Part shown: one piece after another, positions 21,600-33,733 of the stretch | How positions within the stretch are numbered: the first letter of the stretch is position 1 | How the letters are laid out: each line of letters begins with the position of its first letter | Assembly (NCBI RefSeq): GCF_018687715.1 | Contig: NC_056765.1 | Location: forward strand, 24,052,394 to 24,116,393 | Reading direction: 5' to 3' | Length of the DNA: 64,000 nucleotides | Source: Carya illinoinensis | Lineage: Eukaryota; Streptophyta; Magnoliopsida; Fagales; Juglandaceae | The notes under the pieces: model-generated | What the model was told of the DNA's origin: nothing | What the model saw: only the letters and a program-made list of their open reading frames with translations | Database searches by the model: none | Made by a program: the position numbers and the translations under genes

Positions 21600-24450
21600 A
21601 AAGAATGGACGCAACAGTCAGGGGCAAAATAGGGATCATTGCCGAAGTAATGTAAGCGCTACAACAATTACTTATTGAGCATCAGGACATCTTTGCATGA
21701 ACTCACGAAGACATGCCAGGGATCGATCCATCATACAACATCATATAAGTTTAGACCCCAGGGCTAGAGGGGTGAGGCAAAAGCGTAAGAGCTTCCGCGT
21801 GAAGAAGAATGCTGCCATTGCGCTTGAGGTGGATCGTCTGCTTGCCTGAAAAATGTAGGGGCTACTTACCAAATACTGGTCAATCAAATGTTCAAAGCCC
21901 AGATCAGGAGGAATATGGACGTGTATGTGGATGACTTGTTGGTCAAAAGCAAGACCCCGGCATAGCACCTAAAGGACCTTCGAGAAGCCTTTGTTGTACT
22001 ATGGCGGGACAAGATGAAGCTGAACACCACCAAAAATGAGAGTTTGGTATGGGTTCGGGGAAGTTCCTAGGGTTCGTAGTGTAAGAAAGAGGAATCGAGG
22101 CCAATCCTGAAAAGGTGAACAGTGAACATCGTCTTAGATATGCCTCATCCTTGAAGTATTAATGACATGCAGAAGCTTGCCAGCAGGTTAGTAGCCCTCA
22201 ACCGATTCATATCACGATCAACGAATAACTACTTACCTTTCTTTAGAATAATGCGAAAAGCCCACGACTGGAATGAGGAATGTGATGCGACATTCATTAA
22301 GCAATACCTAATGAACCCTCGATTGCTTAGCCAGCCCCAGTGCAGAGAAACACTAACCCTGTACCTGTCTGTCTCCCCATAGGCGATTTCCTCGGCCCTA
22401 GTACAGGAGAAAGACGGGGTCTAGAGGCCAGTCTACTATGTGAGCAGGGCATATAGAGAAGTAGAAGTCAAGTACACTCGAGTTGAATAGCTCACCTTCA
22501 TGCTAATAATAACCACTCTCAAGCTCTGACCATATTTTCAGGCGCACCCGATCAAGGTTATCACAAAAGGCCCCCTATGAAAGGCCTTACAACAACTGGA
22601 TGCCTGAGGTCCCCTCACGAACTGGGTAGTGGAACTAAGTGAATTCGACATCAAGTATGCCTCCCGCGCCTCCTTAAAGGGGCAAGTCTTGGCCTAGTTC
22701 CTCAATGAAGGAGGATATGTACCACCTGTCACCCATGGCTAGTCTTCTTTGTTGGCTCCTCTTGCCGAACTGAAGGGGGAGTGGGGCTACATACTGTTAA
22801 GGACTAGGGTGAGGAGTACAACTACACCATCAAGTTGGGATTCAAAACCACCAATAATGAGGCAGTGTATGAGGCACTCTTCCTCGGCATAACCAAAACG
22901 AGATCCTTAGGCGCGGAGGAAGTGGAATTCAGGGCAGACTCACAAGTAGTAGTTAGTCAAGTAAAAGGAGAATTCATGGTGAAGAGTGAAAAACTGAAAA
23001 AGTACCTGGCATTGGAGCAGGCTGAGCGCCCTCATTTTCGATACTTTCAGATCTAGCAAATCCCTAGAGCGAAAAATGATAAGGCAGATAAGCTAGCGAA
23101 AACAGAGTCTGGGTAAAAAACAACCCCATTACTAGAGTCAACTACTCTTAGGACTGTGGAGGTGCCCATTTTGGGGGTCGAGCTGCTAGAAGTAGTACCA
23201 GGTGTACTCGAGTGGGAATAGGACATTTGGCAGTACTTGAACGACAATGAGGTACCTGACAGCAGAGAAAGGGTGAGAAAGATGAGATACCAGGTAGCGC
23301 GATATACCATAGTCGACGGAATGCTATACCACAGGGGGTACAGTGCCTCGATACTAGGATGCATCTCAAGTGAGCAAGCCTAGCATGTACTGGCTGAGAT
23401 ACATGAGGAAATTTGTGGGGACCATGCCTGAGGGAGGGTGCTAACGGGGAAGGCAACACGGGCTGGGTATTACTGGCCACATGCTTTAAAAGATGCCAAG
23501 GAATATGTGCGGACATGTAAGAAGTGCCAAGAATACACAGGGATCATCCATCACCCTCCAGTGGAATTGGTGCCGATAGTCTCTCCTTGGCCATTAGCTC
23601 AGTGAGGAGTTGACCTGGTGGGTCCCCTTACCCCGGGGAAAGGAGAGGTAAAATTCGTAGTGGTGGCGGTGGAATACTTCACCAAGTGGGTCAAGGTAAG
23701 CGTTGGCAATGATTATGGCCAATAACATTACTCGCTTCCTATAGAAAAGCATAGTTTGCCAGTTCGAGATGCCTTACTGTGTTGTTTTTCGATAATGGAA
23801 GGCAGCTCGACTCTGAACATTACTGAGATTGGTGCCGAGTCATGGGGATCAAGTTTCGATACTCTTCCCCGGGACATCTTCAGTCGAACGGTCAAGTGGA
23901 AGCCACTAACAAAACCCTGTTGTAAATACTAAAGAAGAAGTTGAACGATCAGAAAGGGGCATGGGCGGAAGAACTCCCACCCGTCTTGTGGGCCTACCAG
24001 ACAACTGTAAGGATATCAACCGGTGAAACCCCGTTCACCTTGGCATATGGTCATGAGGCTATGCCGCCGATGGAAGTTGACATCCCGACTTATCGAGGTT
24101 GCCACTACGAGTAGCACTCCAATGACCGACGCCTAGAAGAGCATCTCAACCTGTTAGAAGAGGTCTGAGAAGAGGCTGAATTGACGATGGCAACATACTG
24201 GAAGAGAGTGGAGTGTGGCTTCAATCAAAGGGTGTGTCCAACATGGTTCATGGTAGGAGACCTAGTATTAAAGCAGACGGGGATAGCTGCAAAGGAAGAA
24301 GGCAAGCTTGGACCATAGTGGGAAGGCCCCTACTTGGTGGTCACCAGCAACAGCCTCATGGAGTATTGGCTATAGGACTCTAACGAGAATGAATTGTAGC
24401 ACCCGTGGAATGCTGAGCATCTACAAATGTTTTATTGATGAAGCCTGTGA
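21600..24450 (+). pseudogene. Gypsy element 2 pol remnant: RT, RNase H, integrase
   Basis: Readable in changing plus-strand frames. The RT-proximal peptide lies at 21680-21750. RT then jumps to the ATYQILVNQMF region near 21870, so about 300 bases present in element 1 are missing, including the DACSGY block. The active site YVDD is intact at 21924-21935. A retroviral-type RNase H region runs to about 22500, followed by a plant-type RNase H-like segment (TTNNEAVYEALFLGI, VEFRADSQVVVSQVKG; 22840-22960). The integrase has an HHCC finger (EIHEEICGDHA near 23400, CKKCQEY near 23520) and a DDE core: GVDLVGPLTPGKG near 23610, FDNGRQ near 23790 and GQVEATNKTL near 23895. The segment ends with GDLVLKQTG-type text near 24260-24290 and WEGPYLV near 24320. 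Many stops and shifts make it non-functional. Confidence 0.85.
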
Positions 24451-24584
24451 CATGCATTTGTATTTTCTTCTTATTTCTAACACTACAGATTCTTGTGTAA
24501 TTATCATTAATGAGAAATGCATGACAATTTCAGGAATTGTACATCAAAGAATGTGGTTCCTGTGTTCGTGTGAATTACCCTTCT

Positions 24585-25445
24585 CGTGATGTCAAGGGAC
24601 GGGAGCGCGTACATTCAAAAACTGTTCGAACAGACTACCTCCACATGCAGGTCAACAGGCAGGGTAACCTCAGGCTAACCCAGCCTCTCTAGTGGGAGAG
24701 AGTGAGTCTAGCCTTAAGGCTGCTTGAAATAGACCCCAGCCCCATCACAGAGGAGATGCGGATGGCCCTTTGGCCCTCCATGGACCATGATTAACCTCCC
24801 TGCGAAGTACCAAAGGGAAGGTTGTAATGCCAAAAGGCTACCCTATCCCTCCCGCAACGGGAAGTGGGCTAGTCCAAAGCACGCATGGATTAAACTTCAT
24901 CATGAGCATCGACCAGCGGGAACGGGTTCAGTCAGGGATTGCCCAAACCTCCATGTGTGGGTCAACAGGCATAACTAACCCTGGGTTAGATCGACCTCCC
25001 TTGCGGAGGGAGTGAGTACAGTCATAAGGCTGCTTGAACATTACCTCATTCCATCATGAAGAGGAGTGGACGTGGAACAAGCCTGGTCTTTGCTAACTTT
25101 CCCTATGACGTCAATGGATAGGAGCGGGTATAATTGCAAACTGTGCCCAAATAGACTACCTCCACGCGTGGGTCAACAGATGTGGTAGTGCTGCCTGAAC
25201 ATTACCCTGTTCCAACATGAGGAGGAGTGGATGCAGCACCAACTTGGTCGTAACTCCCCTTTCCTATGATGTTAGCGGATGAGAGTGGGTCCAGTTAGAA
25301 AAACTGTCTGAACAGAATTCCTCCATGCATGGGTCGATAGGCGGGATTGGTTCAGGGCTATCCCAGCCTCACCTATGAAGAAGCGAGGGTTTAGCCCTGC
25401 AATTGCCTTAATGGGACCCCATCCCATTGCGGTAAAGGGACAATA
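24585..25445 (+). repeat. Degenerate tandem repeat, units of about 200 bp, in gypsy element 2
   Basis: Words such as CTCCAYGYGTGGGTCAACAGGC, GGGAGCGGGT, AAGGCTGCTTGAA and ATGAGGAGGAGTGGA recur in the same order about four times (near 24640, 24950, 25160 and 25320). Unit lengths are uneven because of indels. It lies immediately after integrase, where Tat-lineage elements often carry tandem repeats. No coding role is seen. Confidence 0.7.
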
Positions 25446-25589
25446 ACCTCCCCGAAGGACTAAAGAGGAGGGTGTGATTTGAGGTGCCCTTACCTCTCCT
25501 TCGGTGGAGCACGGGATGGTCCCAAGACTAGTTGACTCAACCACAGAAGCCAACAAGGCACGTATGATTGAATAGACCTCCGTTAGAGA

Positions 25590-25995
25590 AAATGAATGAA
25601 GGGTCCCCCGAGGGAATGCTCCCCTTGTGAGAAAGCTCCCGTAAAGGAATGTTCCCTGGAGGGAATGAATGAACTTCCTCTGAGGAAGCACACCACGTTT
25701 GAGAATGCTCCCCAACACTGGAATGCTCCCCTAAGGAAATGAACGAATCTCCCTCGAGGAAATGCACTTCTTGTGGGATTGCTTCCCGGCATGGGAATGC
25801 TCCCCTGAGGGAATGTGAATGCTTCCCCAAGGAAATGCACTTCATACTTGAATGCTCCCCTGAGGGAATAAACGAACCTCCCTGGAGGAAATGCAATTCG
25901 CGTGGGAATGCACCTCGGCGGTGGAATACTCAGGAGGGAATGAATGAACCTCCCCTTGAGGGAATGAATGAGCCTCCTCCGAGGAACCGAAGGAG
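25590..25995 (+). repeat. Minisatellite zone of gypsy element 2 (GAATGCTCCCCTGAGG words)
   Basis: The words GGGAATGCTCCCCTGAGGGAATG, GAACCTCCCTSGAGGAAATG and CACTTC recur about eight to ten times in alternating order, with composite units of roughly 55-75 bases. Each word is partly self-complementary (CTCCCYTGAGGGA-like), so the array could form many small hairpins. The minus strand is open over long stretches here only because of the repeat periodicity. Confidence 0.75.
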
Positions 25996-27479
25996 AGGGT
26001 ATGGTGTGAGGCACCCCTGCCCCTCCCTTGGTGTAATGCGGGCAGTCCCAAGACTAATTGGAGCGCGCAAAGACCTCAAAGTCACACTGTTTCAAATCAA
26101 CGAGGAAGGTTGGTAATTATCAAGTAAAAAATACATTTCTAGGATCTAATTCTGCAGAATGTACACGAAGAATGTAGGTGAGTTTGGCTTATGTGCCACT
26201 CGGCCCCTTCCGTAGAGCACCAAGACCGACTAAGCCTTGCTAGCTCTATGTATTGGAGGGATTTCTATTGCAGCTGTGACTATGAGGCATGCTCAAGCAA
26301 AATGGGGGCGTTGCATACAAGATCATGGGCCAGTTATACTATAAGGGGCCTCACATATCACCTAGTGTAAAGAGCCAACTGTACTCGGCAGGATGTCGTC
26401 AGAAAGGTTATCAACTCGCCATGGGATCGGCAAGTGGCTAGCGCATCACTTCTCGTGAAAGGAATACATGATACAATCAAGCATGTGATGGCCCCCAGGG
26501 ACACAAACTCCCCTCTCTAACTCTCCACGGGCTGGATGGGAGGTGCCCCAGACTGGGCGTCCCCAGGACGTTGAAGGCCCAGTTCTCCCTATGTAGGGGA
26601 GCAGACTGGGATGTAATGACAGACCGTGAATTGCACAAGGGGTCCTGAGGCAAAAAAACCCACTGAATGACCCCACAGTGGGGGTGAGGGTTGCCTTCTT
26701 TTCAACCTCCCTATAATGAAGAGCAACACATTTTTTGAAAGAACATCCATAGGAGGTTTAGAGGAACTGCAACGCACATATCACCGCGAAGGTCCATAGT
26801 GGGATCTAGCATTGCAGGGCCGACCCTAGGCCTAAATGTGGTCGAAGCCAAGAATAATCAATGCAAACAGAAAAGGAAGATAAAGCTTTAGAGTGCTTGA
26901 AGAATAGAAAGGGAGGTTGGTAATGAATGACAAAGCCAGACAGGACTATATATAGGCATGGAACGACAACTTGTTTCTTGAGGTTCAGAAAACCTGCCTG
27001 CTCTGGGACTCCATCAAAATTCATGTGAATCTCGCTAAAAATCCCATGCTAATCCCATGGCGAGTATGGAAAGATGTGACCCGACACCACAAACAAGCTA
27101 CGGCCAACTGCTGCACCTAAATAGCCAACTATACGAGGCCGTTTCAGATCCATGAATGCTGAACTATACCCTTGGGAACATGCATCAGGTTGACACGACC
27201 CGTCGCCTATCACATCCTGTGTGAGGCATATCATTGCAGCATGAGATGTGTGAGTAGGAACAGAAAAGAACACAAGGTACGAACCAAAGAATGCGCACGC
27301 AGTGAATATTATAAAGATTAAATAAACCAATGAAAATAAGGGTTGCCCGGTCACCAAGATACAAAGAACAAAAGCTTTACAAGTATCTATAAATAAAGAA
27401 AAAGAAGATAACAAAGCTGAAAGCCCCTCAACTGACTCATGGAGGATCTCAACTGACTCATGGCTCCTCCTCTGACTTA
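25996..27479. other. Spacer of gypsy element 2, no recognised product
   Basis: Lies between the tandem repeats and the antisense region. Frames of 60-120 codons occur on the minus strand, but no motif is recognised. GC-rich like the rest of the element. Confidence 0.4.
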
Positions 27480-28098
27480 GTGAGGTCCACCTCAGAAGAT
27501 GTCAGGGCCACTGCCGGTGCCTCTGGCGTGGCCGAGAATGCACTGGGAATCAGGTCCACCCCAATCTGAGCTCCGACCTCCAAAGCAACAAGACCCGAGG
27601 TGGAGAACTCAAGATCTAGAGTAGGTCACACCCAGGGTGTGTCAGTAAATACACCCTCAGCACCTCGCTACCGAAGAAGAACCCGTGACACCATGCCTTG
27701 TCCCTGACCTGCCACACCTATGACAGCTCCTGCTACTGCTACAGGGAAATAGATCTCAATTCCTCCCTATCAGTCCTCATAGCTTTGAGTCTGGCTATCC
27801 TTTAAGAACTTTTCTTCAGCACGCTTATGTAATGCTCTGCAAAATGGCACCTCCTGGAAAGAGAGACATGCATGGGTAGGAGTTCCTCGAGCTCCTCCAT
27901 CCTGCTATCGAGCATCCTTTCCAAGGTTTCCCACACCTCCGACTCGCACACCAGGTTATTATGGCACATGTCAACCTCCTCCTGGGACCTCTGCAATTCA
28001 GACTCATAAGGGAACCTATTAGCTCCTTGGGAAGATCCACCCTGACACAGGTTGGCAGTGGGCTGTAGGGGCCACAGGGCAAATCCCATGGTCCCCAG

Positions 28099-31000
28099 AA
28101 AATTAAACACGCTAAAAGTAGAATTTGATTACCATTTCTCAACAATAAAATTTAAAGGTGGTTTATCAACTTATCCACACTCCAAGTCCATGATGAATGA
28201 TCCATCAACTACATCCCAACGCTCAATTGTTGTCCATCTCAGACTCAGACTATCAGTAATCGGAAAGTATGCTAGGGTTCACAATTATATCTATGAAATC
28301 ATAAAAAGTAGAAGTTTAATAGATTTATGAAATCATGAAAAGAATTAAATAAATCAATTGAAATACTTAAATAAAGTTACCTGATTCAAGCTTATAGCTC
28401 TCAACATCAATGCTAATGGTATCTAGCCCCATGGGCGTACACTTATCCAATTATATGTGCAAACGAGGGACTCCACGGTAGAAGGTGACAATGAACTCCG
28501 GTAAGAATCCAATACTCAACCTCTAGTGCTAAATACTGACTTAGATGCAACAATAGTGATAGGAATGACTAGCAAATCTCAGGCAATACGGGAAAGGATT
28601 GGATACTTAGTGGAATTAATCTTCTACCAAGTAACTGAAATACATCACTAGGTGCCTCGTCCTCTTCCATAAAATCTCTTTCAACCTCAGAAGTACACTG
28701 CATAATATTCCTTATTGTAACGAGTTGATGATACTGATTCACAATGTTGTAGCCTCGACGATGTGGATGCAATGCTCATCTGGGCTAAGGTTATCAGAGA
28801 GAGGTGTCGAAATTGAGTGTGAGGTATCTGCTGCGGATGAAGACCGACCATTATTGTTGTAGTGGGAATATAAGTCATCAAGATCCATTTTAAGTATTAT
28901 AATAAACCATGCGGCCTTCACTTCCCCCATTACGGAATTTGCTTAAAATTCTCTCACAGCCAACTTATATTGGGGGTCAAGGATCACAACCACAAAGAGT
29001 AATCTGTTTATTTTCTCAACATCCCCCCAATATTTATCATATTTGGTCTGCACCCTCATAGACATACCAGATAATAGTCCACTAGGATCAGTATAACCTT
29101 CTTGCAAGTGGTAGTGAAGCTTCGAGAGCTCGCTGAAAAACAAGTTCACAGTTGTATATACGGATCTAGATATTCACATAGTGATGTCATAAAAAAATTT
29201 CTAAAAATGTAACAAAGTGCCCCACACTAGTCCAATCATGTGTGTCTGGGGCACCAAGCCCCTTTCCTGCAAGCTTCAGCAAAGCATACTTAAGACCCCC
29301 ATCCTTGACCCCCATCAGTTCAAATGCTCTTTGGTAATTTTGTGCCACATCCAACATAATGTATGTCAAGTTCCATAAAGTTAGAACATCCAAGCACAAT
29401 GTCTTAGAACATGGAACCAAGTTGTGTTCTGCTGTTGCCTTGAACTTGGATAGCCTTTTAGGGGAAGCCCTCACATACCGCACAATGTTGCGGACTTTGG
29501 TAATGGAATCTTCAACGTCTTTTAACCCCTCAACAACAATCAGGTTGATTATAGGAGCATAACATCGAACATGGACAAAATTGTGGTTGCGGATGACATC
29601 AGCTTTCATACTCATATTCTGCTTGAGCAATTCAATTGCAATGTCATTGGCACTGGCATTGTCACTGTAATACATAAAACTTTTTGAATTCCCCAATCCT
29701 TTAAACAATCATCAGTCTCTGCTCCAATGGATGCACCCTTATGATCAATAATTTCTTTGAACCTAATAATCCATTTTTTCAAATTCCACTTACTATCGAT
29801 GTAGTGTGATGTGATACACATGTAGGAAACCTTCTGTATAGAAGTCCATGTGTCAGTCTTAAATCACACTCTTTGGCCAGTGGTAATAAACATCTTCTTC
29901 ATCTCCACCTTCTCTTTTGCAAGCCTCTTCATACAATCCCACGTCACTGTATACCGTGATGGCAATTAAAATTGTGGCTCAATAGTCTTAACAAACTTTC
30001 GGAAGCCTTTTTTGTCGACTATGATAAAAGGAATTTCATGTTCAATTATTATCTATGCAATCATATCCCTCAACAATTTCTCACTGTATTGAGAGATGAC
30101 CATTTTCTTAATTTGTATACCATCAATGGCCGCCAATCCCTTTGCTATTTTATACTGCTGGCAACCATTAAGATGGGCTATCAAGACAGAGGTGCCTTGC
30201 TTCTTTGAATGACATCCACAAAGTTGCCCATAGTGGTGACATCTCTCATGTGGGTTCTCACGATCACCAGGAATTTTGGTGAAATGCTCCCATGTCCAAG
30301 ACCTTTTTTTAGTAGTTTGTGGCTGATGTGGCCTTACAGATGGAGGTGGTAGATCCGGATCCCCAATACCCATGTCCTCATCCTCATTAAACCCATCCTC
30401 ATCTTCTATGTCTACTGGGAGTGAAAATCAACTACTTGCACAAGAAGTAGCTACTCTAGAAGTGGGTCTAGATCTCGGTGTCGATGTCTGTGACGGAATT
30501 GTGGTATTTGAATTCCCATCTGACCTTCCACTAGGTGAAGCATCCATATCTATCAAAAATAAAATAAAATAAACAGTTACTATAAATAGAAAAATAAAAA
30601 AGAACTATCTAACAAATCACACACAAAAGCAATGAGTTTGCCAATAATAAAAGTTTGCACCATATAAGCTTGAAGGCTATTGCACTCCTACGTATAAGTG
30701 AGGATCGTCTGGCAGAGGTTTGTTATCTAGTCTGCAGTTTCATTGAGCATATGACTTTTATTAATCCATGGAGATGGAAATAAACATTGGATATAAGTTC
30801 TACCTGTAGCAGCTTGTATGGCCAAACCATATAAACAAAAAACTGAGTTGAATGGCGTAGAAGATAAAACAAAACAAGAAAGGAAGTTATGTATTGTATT
30901 TTCTTAAGAAATTCTCATCACCAGTGTCAAACTTGATAAAGGATATTTAATTTAACTAAGATATATTTTATTTTCTGTCACATATATTTTTTACCAGGAG

Positions 31001-31969
31001 AATGACATTTATTACATTAATATACCTTTTTTTATTACATTTGGATCAGGTTGTGTTAACTAATGGACATGACAGAGCTTCGGTTATTCAAGAGAGACAA
31101 TTATTACAGCCCCCACAAGCTGGTAAAACCAAAGTCAGTGTCAATGCATTATTCATAAAAGAGAATAATAAATTATATGTAAATGTTAGGCGTTAGCATA
31201 CATATGGCCCTTGAGACATTTATTCAAACAGTTTGTACTAGTATTGACAGCACCCAAAATTAGCTTCTTCTAAGCACAAAAAATCTAATTAAAAGAAATT
31301 CATTTGATTGAAGTCACAAAATCTAAAACAAATCATGAAAGAAATTAAAATTAAAATCCCAAAGTGAAGTGACCTAAGAAACTTAACTGCATGTCCATAA
31401 GTTTTTCTTAGAAGGAAAGGATAAAGAAAATACTTACCCTAACAATGATTTTGTATTGTGAGTAGTAGTGAGCAGAGGCACTAAGAAGATGGAGATAAGG
31501 CAAATGATGGTGTGGCACAACTAGGATGGTGGCATGAAGAAGAAATGAAATGGATGATTTAGGAAACGACGGTGAGCAACGGGGGATGAACCATTGAGCG
31601 TGCAGGGAAGAAGAAATGAAGAAGAAAGGCGCAATGGGGATCATATATTCGTAGCAAAACGACATCGTTCCTATTTAAATGAACACTGTCATTTAAGTTA
31701 GGGATTAAAAAAAACACAAATGCAAAACGACATCATTTTGCATTTGTGTTTAAAAAAAAAATTCAGAGTCAAAGTTTAGAGTTCGGAGGTCAGACTTGAT
31801 TGTTTAAAGTCTCCATGGACTCTGAACTCCGACTCCGACTCCAGTCTGTTTAGATTCTAGGAGTCACCTTGATTCTGACTCTAAATTTTGACCACTCCAA
31901 CTCCGACAAAGTAGTAATCATAATGGAGTTTGGATGGAGTCGAAATTTTCAAAAATTTACACAGCCCTA
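28099..31969 (-). mobile_element. hAT (Ac-like) DNA transposon nested in gypsy element 2
   Basis: A perfect 8-bp duplication GTCCCCAG flanks it at 28091-28098 and 31970-31977. The right end, read outward-in, is TAGGGCTGTGTAAATTTTTG, a typical plant hAT terminus. The left end (AAAATTAAACACGC) does not pair with it, so the left terminus is mutated or lost. A BED-hAT transposase pseudogene occupies 28423-30547 on the minus strand. Element 1 supplies the empty site. Confidence 0.88.
28423..30547 (-). pseudogene. BED-type hAT transposase pseudogene
   Basis: The ATG at 30545-30547 opens a Ser/Thr-rich leader, broken by TGA at 30428-30430. A BED zinc-finger region follows (SWTWEHFTKIPGD, GQLCGCHSKKQGTS; about 30180-30310), in which the second Cys of the usual C-x2-C pair is Tyr. 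Then comes the hAT core: CITSHYIDSKWNLKKWII (about 29760-29820), DNASANDIAIELLK near 29630-29670 after a frameshift, and ALLKLAGKGLG (about 29270). The C-terminal hAT dimerisation block (PITIVASKSVFSTRG, then VLDSYRSSLSPSTVESL) is at about 28470-28570 in another frame, ending at TAG 28423-28425. Multiple frameshifts make it inactive. The known family role is cut-and-paste transposition with 8-bp duplications, as seen here. Confidence 0.88.
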
Positions 31970-33733
31970 GTCCCCAGGGCCTAACCCCACCCGATCATCC
32001 GCTGCCAGGATAAGTGGCCGGTCAGCAACTTATTAGGAAAACATCCAATAAACCTTGAGAAAGGTACTAAAATATGCCAGAGTGGAAAGGTCTACACCCC
32101 AAAGACCGACCTGAACGGGAACACTCGAGGCGCCCGCCGGAAAAGGCCCTAGTCTGCAACATTCAGCGACAACCACATCGGGCGTCCCTCCTCGGCACGG
32201 TGGAGCCAGAGAAAGGTGGCCCCAGGAAACCCAAAAAAAAAGGAGGCTAGGCTTCTTCCCCCTGGAGAGAGTAGAGAAGAATCCCTCGTGATCGAGGGAG
32301 ACAAGGGAAGGGCGCATGGGGCAACGCTTGAAGGGCCAGCACCTATAGTGGGAGGGGAGCGCTCTTGCAATGAAGAGGACACGGACTCCCCAAACATCTG
32401 CAAGGAAGAAGGAAATCTCCCCGAGCTTAGACGCACATAAATTCCCCTTCCATCGCCTCAGGAATGGGGCCTTCAAGTAGAAATCCCTGTGGAAGATTGG
32501 CCAGGAAAGGAGGGAGCATCATCATCGGAGTTCGGCGAGATCTGCTGTAGCTTTTTCCCCTTCCACTCCACTAGGGGACTAGCCGATCATCGTACAAGCC
32601 TAATACAGCGAATCTCCCCTGGCATCGCCAGCGACTTCAAGAGTTCTCCCTCGGGCACTACACCCTAGTTCACTTGGATGGGATAGCTCTGTTCCGATGA
32701 TTGCCCATGGGAATATTCCCACCCAATGTCGGAAATGAAGGAAAAGCGCTTGGAACCCGACGCTCTCTTGTGGTATTGCTACTCTAAGTGAACTGGTAGA
32801 TAGACGGGATCAAAACCGTAGATGTTTCCCCTTATCTTTAGCGCTCAATGAGTGAGGAAGAACTCCTAATTAGTGAGGTTGGGTCAAGTGTCATGAGCCT
32901 CTTCCAAGGCCCATTGCCAAATCACACAACAACCCACCAACCATATCCAGGACGTCACGCACCTGGAGACAGAATGGCAACCAAAGGCCATCGAGGAACA
33001 TGGAGGGAAACAGTGCCACCTTGTAGGCAAAACCTTCGGGGTCCAGAACCCCTTCATCTGATCGTGGAATGTTGAGAACTATTTACTTCGGTATGTCAAA
33101 TGCTTGCCACAAGGCTTCAAGGTTGGAGGGAACCACCGATGAGTGCCACGAGGACCCCGTGAACCCTTGACTGCCTGCGGGGACTTCAACAGACCCTGCC
33201 CTGAGGGGCAGACTGGGTAGGGTGGGAGACCCCTGGCCTTATGATCCCCCGAAATTTTGGAACAAACGAGCAGATCTTTTGGGAGCCATGTGAGAATGGT
33301 GAGGACGAAGGCCAATGTCTTAAGTGATAAATAGGGCAATGTGGAGAGTCTGGAAGCGATAAGCACCAAGCCCATTCCCCAGCAGCTATATGTAGGATCC
33401 TAAGGGACGATTCGTATGACTAATCCTAGGGGCACATTGCCGCCTAATCCTGGCGAATTAAAAGCGACAGAGGGGAAACATGGTAAAACTGCTTCAAACA
33501 GCCCGTGCACATTGAATGACATGGGTCTTGGTGTGTGCAAGAAAAGAGCTATATGGACGTTCCATTATGAGGCCAGGCGAACCTCCAATCGAGTGAAAGA
33601 CCTAACACAACTGATTTCTAGCACTCAGCAGCAAGGGAGTGGAAGCAACCCCAGCTGGTTTGTGCAGGAGCCGGGAAGCCAAGGACCATTGGACTTCCCA
33701 TCGAAATCTTTCGATAGGAATTGGTGGGGTAAC

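Larger units (their letters stand above)
27480..33375 (-). pseudogene. Antisense ORF remnant of gypsy element 2, split by the hAT insert
   Basis: Minus-strand coding text runs from about 33375 to 31978 and resumes from 28090 to about 27480. It matches the antisense text of element 1: FFFGFPGATFLWLHRAEEG (about 32200) and RMEELEELLPMHVSLSRRC (about 27850-27910), then REELRSISL near 27760. One stretch of 102 codons (27802-28110) is still open. The hAT element sits inside, and the bases flanking its target duplication are contiguous in element 1 (about 10360-10390). Antisense ORFs of unknown function are reported in plant Tat-lineage elements. The product here cannot be named. Confidence 0.6.

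Noticed and set aside
25590..25995. Regular repeat-spacer look of the minisatellite zone, as in a CRISPR array
   Set aside because: Units vary in length and sequence, spacers are not unique, there are no cas genes, and the context is a plant retrotransposon.
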